The notes under the pieces: model-generated
Told to the model about the DNA's origin: nothing
Seen by the model: the letters and a program-made list of their open reading frames with translations, nothing else
The model's database searches: none
Made by a program: the position numbers and the translations under genes
Assembly: GCA_052078155.1 (NCBI GenBank)
Contig: JBQJBP010000003.1
Location: forward strand, 558,001-622,000
Length of the DNA: 64,000 bases
Source: CAXBMB01 sp052078155
GTDB lineage: Bacteria > Pseudomonadota > Alphaproteobacteria > Kiloniellales > DSM-21159
Direction of reading: 5' to 3'
Shown: one piece after another, positions 61,473 to 64,000 of the stretch
Layout of the letters: the number at the start of each line of letters is the position of its first letter
Numbering within the stretch: position 1 is the first letter of the stretch

Positions 61473-61607
61473 AAGCAGGATCGGTTTGATTTGAAGCGCC
61501 TTGCGCTTGCACCTAAACCGAAACCTACCCTTTAACACATTGAAAAGAGACAAATTTGCGAGACGCATGGTATCACGACGTGATTCCGGTTGACCCGATT
61601 TGGCTCT
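61473..61607 (+). repeat. MITE-like intergenic element, copy 9 (diverged)
   Basis: 135 bp with the left end CAAGCAGGATCGGTTTG and right end CCCGATTTGGCTCT. The middle is the most diverged of the full-length copies. It ends 26 bp before the HMG-CoA reductase start, so that gene's promoter must lie within or before it. Confidence 0.75.
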
Positions 61608-61633
61608 AGCAAACCAACAGACCAGAGAATCTC

Positions 61634-62908
61634 ATGGCCCTGCCCAGTTCACGTGTATCCGGCTTTCACAAACTCTCCCTCAAAGGCCGGCTGGAAAAGC
61701 TGGCGACCCTGGTGGGGCTGTCCCCGCAAGAAACCGATCTGCTGGGCAACACAGGCAACCTGTCCGATGACATTGCCGACCGGATGATTGAAAACGCCGT
61801 TGGTGCCATGACCATTCCCATCGGGGTAGCCACCAATATGGTGGTGGATGGCAAAGATGTCCTGGTGCCCATGGCGACAGAAGAGTCCTCGGTGGTGGCA
61901 GCGGTCTGCAATGCCGCGCGGCTTTGTCGCGACGCCGGGGGCTTTGTCACCTCATCCACCGGCCCCCTGATGATCGCCCAGATTCAGTTGCTGGACTGTC
62001 CCGATCCGGAAACCGCCCGTCTGAAAATTCTGGAGCACAAAGCCGAAATCAAAGACATCTGCGATGAGGTGGATCCTTTGTTGCTGAAGGTCGGTGGCGG
62101 CTTTCAGGATCTGGAGGTACGGATTGTCGAAAGCCGGGGCGGCCCCATGGTCATTACCCATCTGATCGTCGACACACGCGACGCCATGGGGGCCAATGCC
62201 GTTAACTCCATGGCCGAAACCCTGGCCCCCTCCATTGCTGACTGGACGGGCGGGCGCAACAATCTGCGCATTCTCTCAAATCTGGCGGATCGGCGACTGG
62301 TGCGGGCCCGCGCAACCTGGCGGCCCGAAGACACTGGTGGCGAGGCCGTCCGTGACGCCATCCTGCAGGCCTATTACTTTGCCGAAGCCGACCCCTACCG
62401 CGCTGCCACCCACAACAAGGGCATCATGAACGGTGTGTCTGCCGTGGTGCTCGCCACTGGCAACGACACCCGGGCCGTGGAAGCCGCCGCCCACGCCTAT
62501 GCCACCCGGCGGGGCCAATATTCCAGCATGACCCGCTGGGAAGCGGATCAAGACGGCAATCTGGTCGGCGTTCTGGAGATGCCTTTGGCTGTCGGGCTGG
62601 TTGGCGGCGCCACCAAGATCCATCCGGTGGTGCAGGCCAATCTGAAGATCCTCGGGGTCACCGGGGCCGATCAGCTGGCCCGCATCATCGTCTCCGTAGG
62701 GCTGGCCCAGAACTTTGCGGCACTGAGGGCTCTGTCCACCGAAGGCATCCAGAAAGGCCATATGGGGCTGCACGCCAAAAACATTGCCGCCATGGCCGGC
62801 GCAACCGGTGAGGAAATCGACCTGATCGCCAAGATCCTGGTGGAAGCCGAAAGCGTCCGGGTGGATGTCGCTGAAGCAGAGTTGAAAAAACTGCGCGGCA
62901 AGCTCTAA
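61634..62908 (+). CDS. mvaA: class II hydroxymethylglutaryl-CoA reductase
   Basis: 424 residues, the usual size of the soluble class II enzyme (Pseudomonas mevalonii type). Motifs: ENAVGAMTIPIGVATN, ATEESSVVAAV, DTRDAMGANAVNSM (cofactor region), HNKGIMNG with the catalytic Lys, and GHMGLHAKN with the catalytic His. It interconverts HMG-CoA and mevalonate with NAD(P)H. No other mevalonate-pathway genes are nearby, so it may serve mevalonate use or leucine/HMG-CoA metabolism rather than isoprenoid synthesis. The ribosome site is weak (AGAG). Confidence 0.92.
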   Translation: MALPSSRVSGFHKLSLKGRLEKLATLVGLSPQETDLLGNTGNLSDDIADRMIENAVGAMTIPIGVATNMVVDGKDVLVPMATEESSVVAAVCNAARLCRDAGGFVTSSTGPLMIAQIQLLDCPDPETARLKILEHKAEIKDICDEVDPLLLKVGGGFQDLEVRIVESRGGPMVITHLIVDTRDAMGANAVNSMAETLAPSIADWTGGRNNLRILSNLADRRLVRARATWRPEDTGGEAVRDAILQAYYFAEADPYRAATHNKGIMNGVSAVVLATGNDTRAVEAAAHAYATRRGQYSSMTRWEADQDGNLVGVLEMPLAVGLVGGATKIHPVVQANLKILGVTGADQLARIIVSVGLAQNFAALRALSTEGIQKGHMGLHAKNIAAMAGATGEEIDLIAKILVEAESVRVDVAEAELKKLRGKL

Positions 62909-62920
62909 CTCAAACAGCCA

Positions 62921-62960
62921 AAGAAGAAGCGCTCCCTGCCTTGCGGGCTCGCTTCTTCTT
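62921..62960 (+). terminator. terminator after mvaA
   Basis: AAGAAGAAGCG / CGCTTCTTCTT, a perfect 11-bp stem with an 18-base loop, 12 bp after the stop. T-rich on the right and A-rich on the left, so it may act both ways for the convergent neighbour at 63011. Confidence 0.75.
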
Positions 62961-63010
62961 GCACAACAGGCCAGGGTTCAGGCCCGCACCATCCTCGTTC
63001 CAACTGCTTT

Positions 63011-63631
63011 CTACGCAGCCTGGACGTGTCTCTTAACAGGGACGGCGCTGCCGCCATCCTTGCGTCCCAGGGCTTCTGCCTGCGCCAGCCACCTGGTCCG
63101 CAGTTTGTCGCTGGAGCCCTTTACCGCACCGAAATTGTGGAAACGGCTTTTCTCAAAGCCGATAAAGTTCAGCACCTGCTTCTTCAATGCCTTGTTGCCA
63201 CCCGCGCCATAGACCCAGTTGAGATACCAGCTGGGTGTATCAGACGTCATAAGCACCCGGGCCGTTCGCCCCTTCAACAGCTTTTCAGGCAGAGGCTTTC
63301 CCTTCTGGAAGCGGAAGGCAAAACCGGGCAGCAGCGCCCGGTCGAAAAGCCCCTTCAACGGACCGGGCAGACCGCCCCACCATAAGGGATGCAAAATCAC
63401 CCAATGATCGCACCAGACCAGCGCCTGCTGAAAAGCCAGAATATCCTCTTCCAGCGGCTGATCAGATCCATAGCCGCCGCTGCGCACCGCCGGATCAAAC
63501 ACCATGTCATCCAGGTTTAGGCGCTTTACTTCCGCGCCACTGGCCAGGGCCCCTGCCTCATAGGAGGCCGCCAAAGCATGGCCGAAACGGTCTCGGCCCA
63601 GATGTCCGGAGAGGATAAAGATCTTACGCAT
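63011..63631 (-). CDS. NAD(P)H-dependent flavodoxin-fold oxidoreductase (quinone reductase-like)
   Basis: 206 residues from the ATG at 63631 (AAAGG seven bases before); an upstream in-frame start at 63679 lies inside an operator. Flavodoxin-2 family: KIFILSGHLGRDRFG for FMN phosphate binding, HPLWWGGLPGPLKGLFDRALLPGFAF for flavin and quinone site, and FIGFEKSRFHNFG near the end. Related to MdaB/KefF/NQO-type enzymes that reduce quinones or nitro compounds by two electrons. Divergent from a TetR gene, with two palindromes between, so it is probably induced by a toxic compound. Confidence 0.88.
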   Translation of the reverse strand: MRKIFILSGHLGRDRFGHALAASYEAGALASGAEVKRLNLDDMVFDPAVRSGGYGSDQPLEEDILAFQQALVWCDHWVILHPLWWGGLPGPLKGLFDRALLPGFAFRFQKGKPLPEKLLKGRTARVLMTSDTPSWYLNWVYGAGGNKALKKQVLNFIGFEKSRFHNFGAVKGSSDKLRTRWLAQAEALGRKDGGSAVPVKRHVQAA

Positions 63632-63664
63632 AACAAGCCTTTCAATTGGAGTAGAGTTGAATAA

Positions 63665-63680
63665 ATTGACCATGGTCAAT
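63665..63680. promoter_or_regulatory. TetR operator candidate 1
   Basis: ATTGACCATGGTCAAT, a perfect 16-bp palindrome with core TTGACC-N2-GGTCAA, located between the divergent reductase and tetR genes. Confidence 0.75.
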
Positions 63681-63707
63681 TATGCTTGTTTGAAAGGTGG
63701 TGATTTT

Positions 63708-63721
63708 TTGACCGCGGTCAA
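63708..63721. promoter_or_regulatory. TetR operator candidate 2
   Basis: TTGACCGCGGTCAA, a perfect 14-bp palindrome with the same core TTGACC-N2-GGTCAA. Its centre is 42 bp from that of candidate 1, four helical turns, so two dimers would bind the same face of the DNA. Confidence 0.75.
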
Positions 63722-63782
63722 GTTTTTGATTACAAAAAGCTCTGCCTTTGGCCGACTCCGTTGTTTTTGTTAGGTCCTACGC

Positions 63783-64000
63783 ATGATTGAAGCCAAACAA
63801 GCCCGCGCTCAAAAGACCCGCAGCACCCTTCTGGCCAGCGCCAAGACGCTGTTTGACAGTCAGGGGTTCGATCAGGTGACGACGGAACAGATCGCCAGAT
63901 CCGCTGGTGTGTCGAAGGGAACGCTCTTTGCCCATTTCGGCGACAAACTGGGCCTGCTGGCTGAACTGGGCCAACAGGACCTCAATCGCCAGATCGCCGG
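63783..64000 (+). CDS. TetR-family transcriptional regulator (partial, runs off the window)
   Basis: The first 72 codons are present, beginning MIEAKQARAQKTRSTLL. The helix-turn-helix is complete: FDQVTTEQIARSAGVSKG, then TLFAHFGDKLGLLAEL, the classic TetR N terminus. The ligand-binding domain is outside the window. Placement next to the reductase gene and the twin palindromes suggests it represses both itself and the reductase. Confidence 0.88.
   Translation, partial: MIEAKQARAQKTRSTLLASAKTLFDSQGFDQVTTEQIARSAGVSKGTLFAHFGDKLGLLAELGQQDLNRQIA

Overview
The window (about 64 kb, GC-rich genes with AT-richer spacers) looks like a chromosomal segment of an alphaproteobacterium. The signs are class III nucleotide cyclases fused to SAM, AAA and TPR modules, a ZnuABC-Zur locus of alphaproteobacterial layout, Tat-exported ABC binding proteins, and a dispersed intergenic repeat whose ends read AGAGCATGATCGGTTTA. 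I cannot name the genus. No rRNA, tRNA, CRISPR, phage or transposase gene was found.

Region 1 (1-2.2 kb): the end of a membrane protein gene, a 2-oxoglutarate/iron oxygenase and a methyltransferase, separated by repeat copies. Region 2 (2.3-22.4 kb) is the metabolic core. It holds nicotinamidase, enamidase, 6-hydroxynicotinate reductase and a xanthine-dehydrogenase-type nicotinate hydroxylase, which together give the reductive nicotinate pathway: nicotinamide > nicotinate > 6-hydroxynicotinate > tetrahydro-6-oxonicotinate > 2-formylglutarate. A UPF0280 gene and two tandem DUF1185 genes are translationally coupled to the reductase. Two complete Liv-type ABC importers and a MarR regulator lie among them. 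A shared dyad, TTAG-N4-CTAA or a one-base variant, sits before the three transcription starts and probably makes this one regulon.

Region 3 (23-34.5 kb): an HBM-type chemoreceptor, a 79-bp tandem array, ferredoxin-NADP reductase, an MttB-family methyltransferase, divergent znuA / znuCB-zur with a very His-rich ZnuA, and an aldehyde dehydrogenase. Region 4 (34.7-51.3 kb): a pentapeptide-repeat protein coupled to a TPR-cyclase protein, a glycosyltransferase, a hydroxypyruvate-isomerase-like protein, a peptide ABC transporter with a fused ATPase facing an M14 carboxypeptidase, an SDR protein lacking the catalytic tyrosine, and a divergent LysR/GntP pair.

Region 5 (51.3-64 kb): a 1454-residue cytochrome P450-DyP peroxidase fusion with membrane segments, a SARP-type regulator with TolB-like and TPR parts, a SAM-cyclase-AAA-TPR signalling protein, a class II HMG-CoA reductase, and a quinone-reductase-like gene divergent from a TetR gene with twin palindromic operators.

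At least nine copies, plus fragments, of a ~135-bp element with imperfect terminal inverted repeats are scattered between genes. They look like non-autonomous (MITE-like) elements with TA-flanked ends. The most novel items are the P450-DyP fusion, the coupled DUF1185/UPF0280 cassette in the nicotinate operon with its shared operator, and the MITE family.
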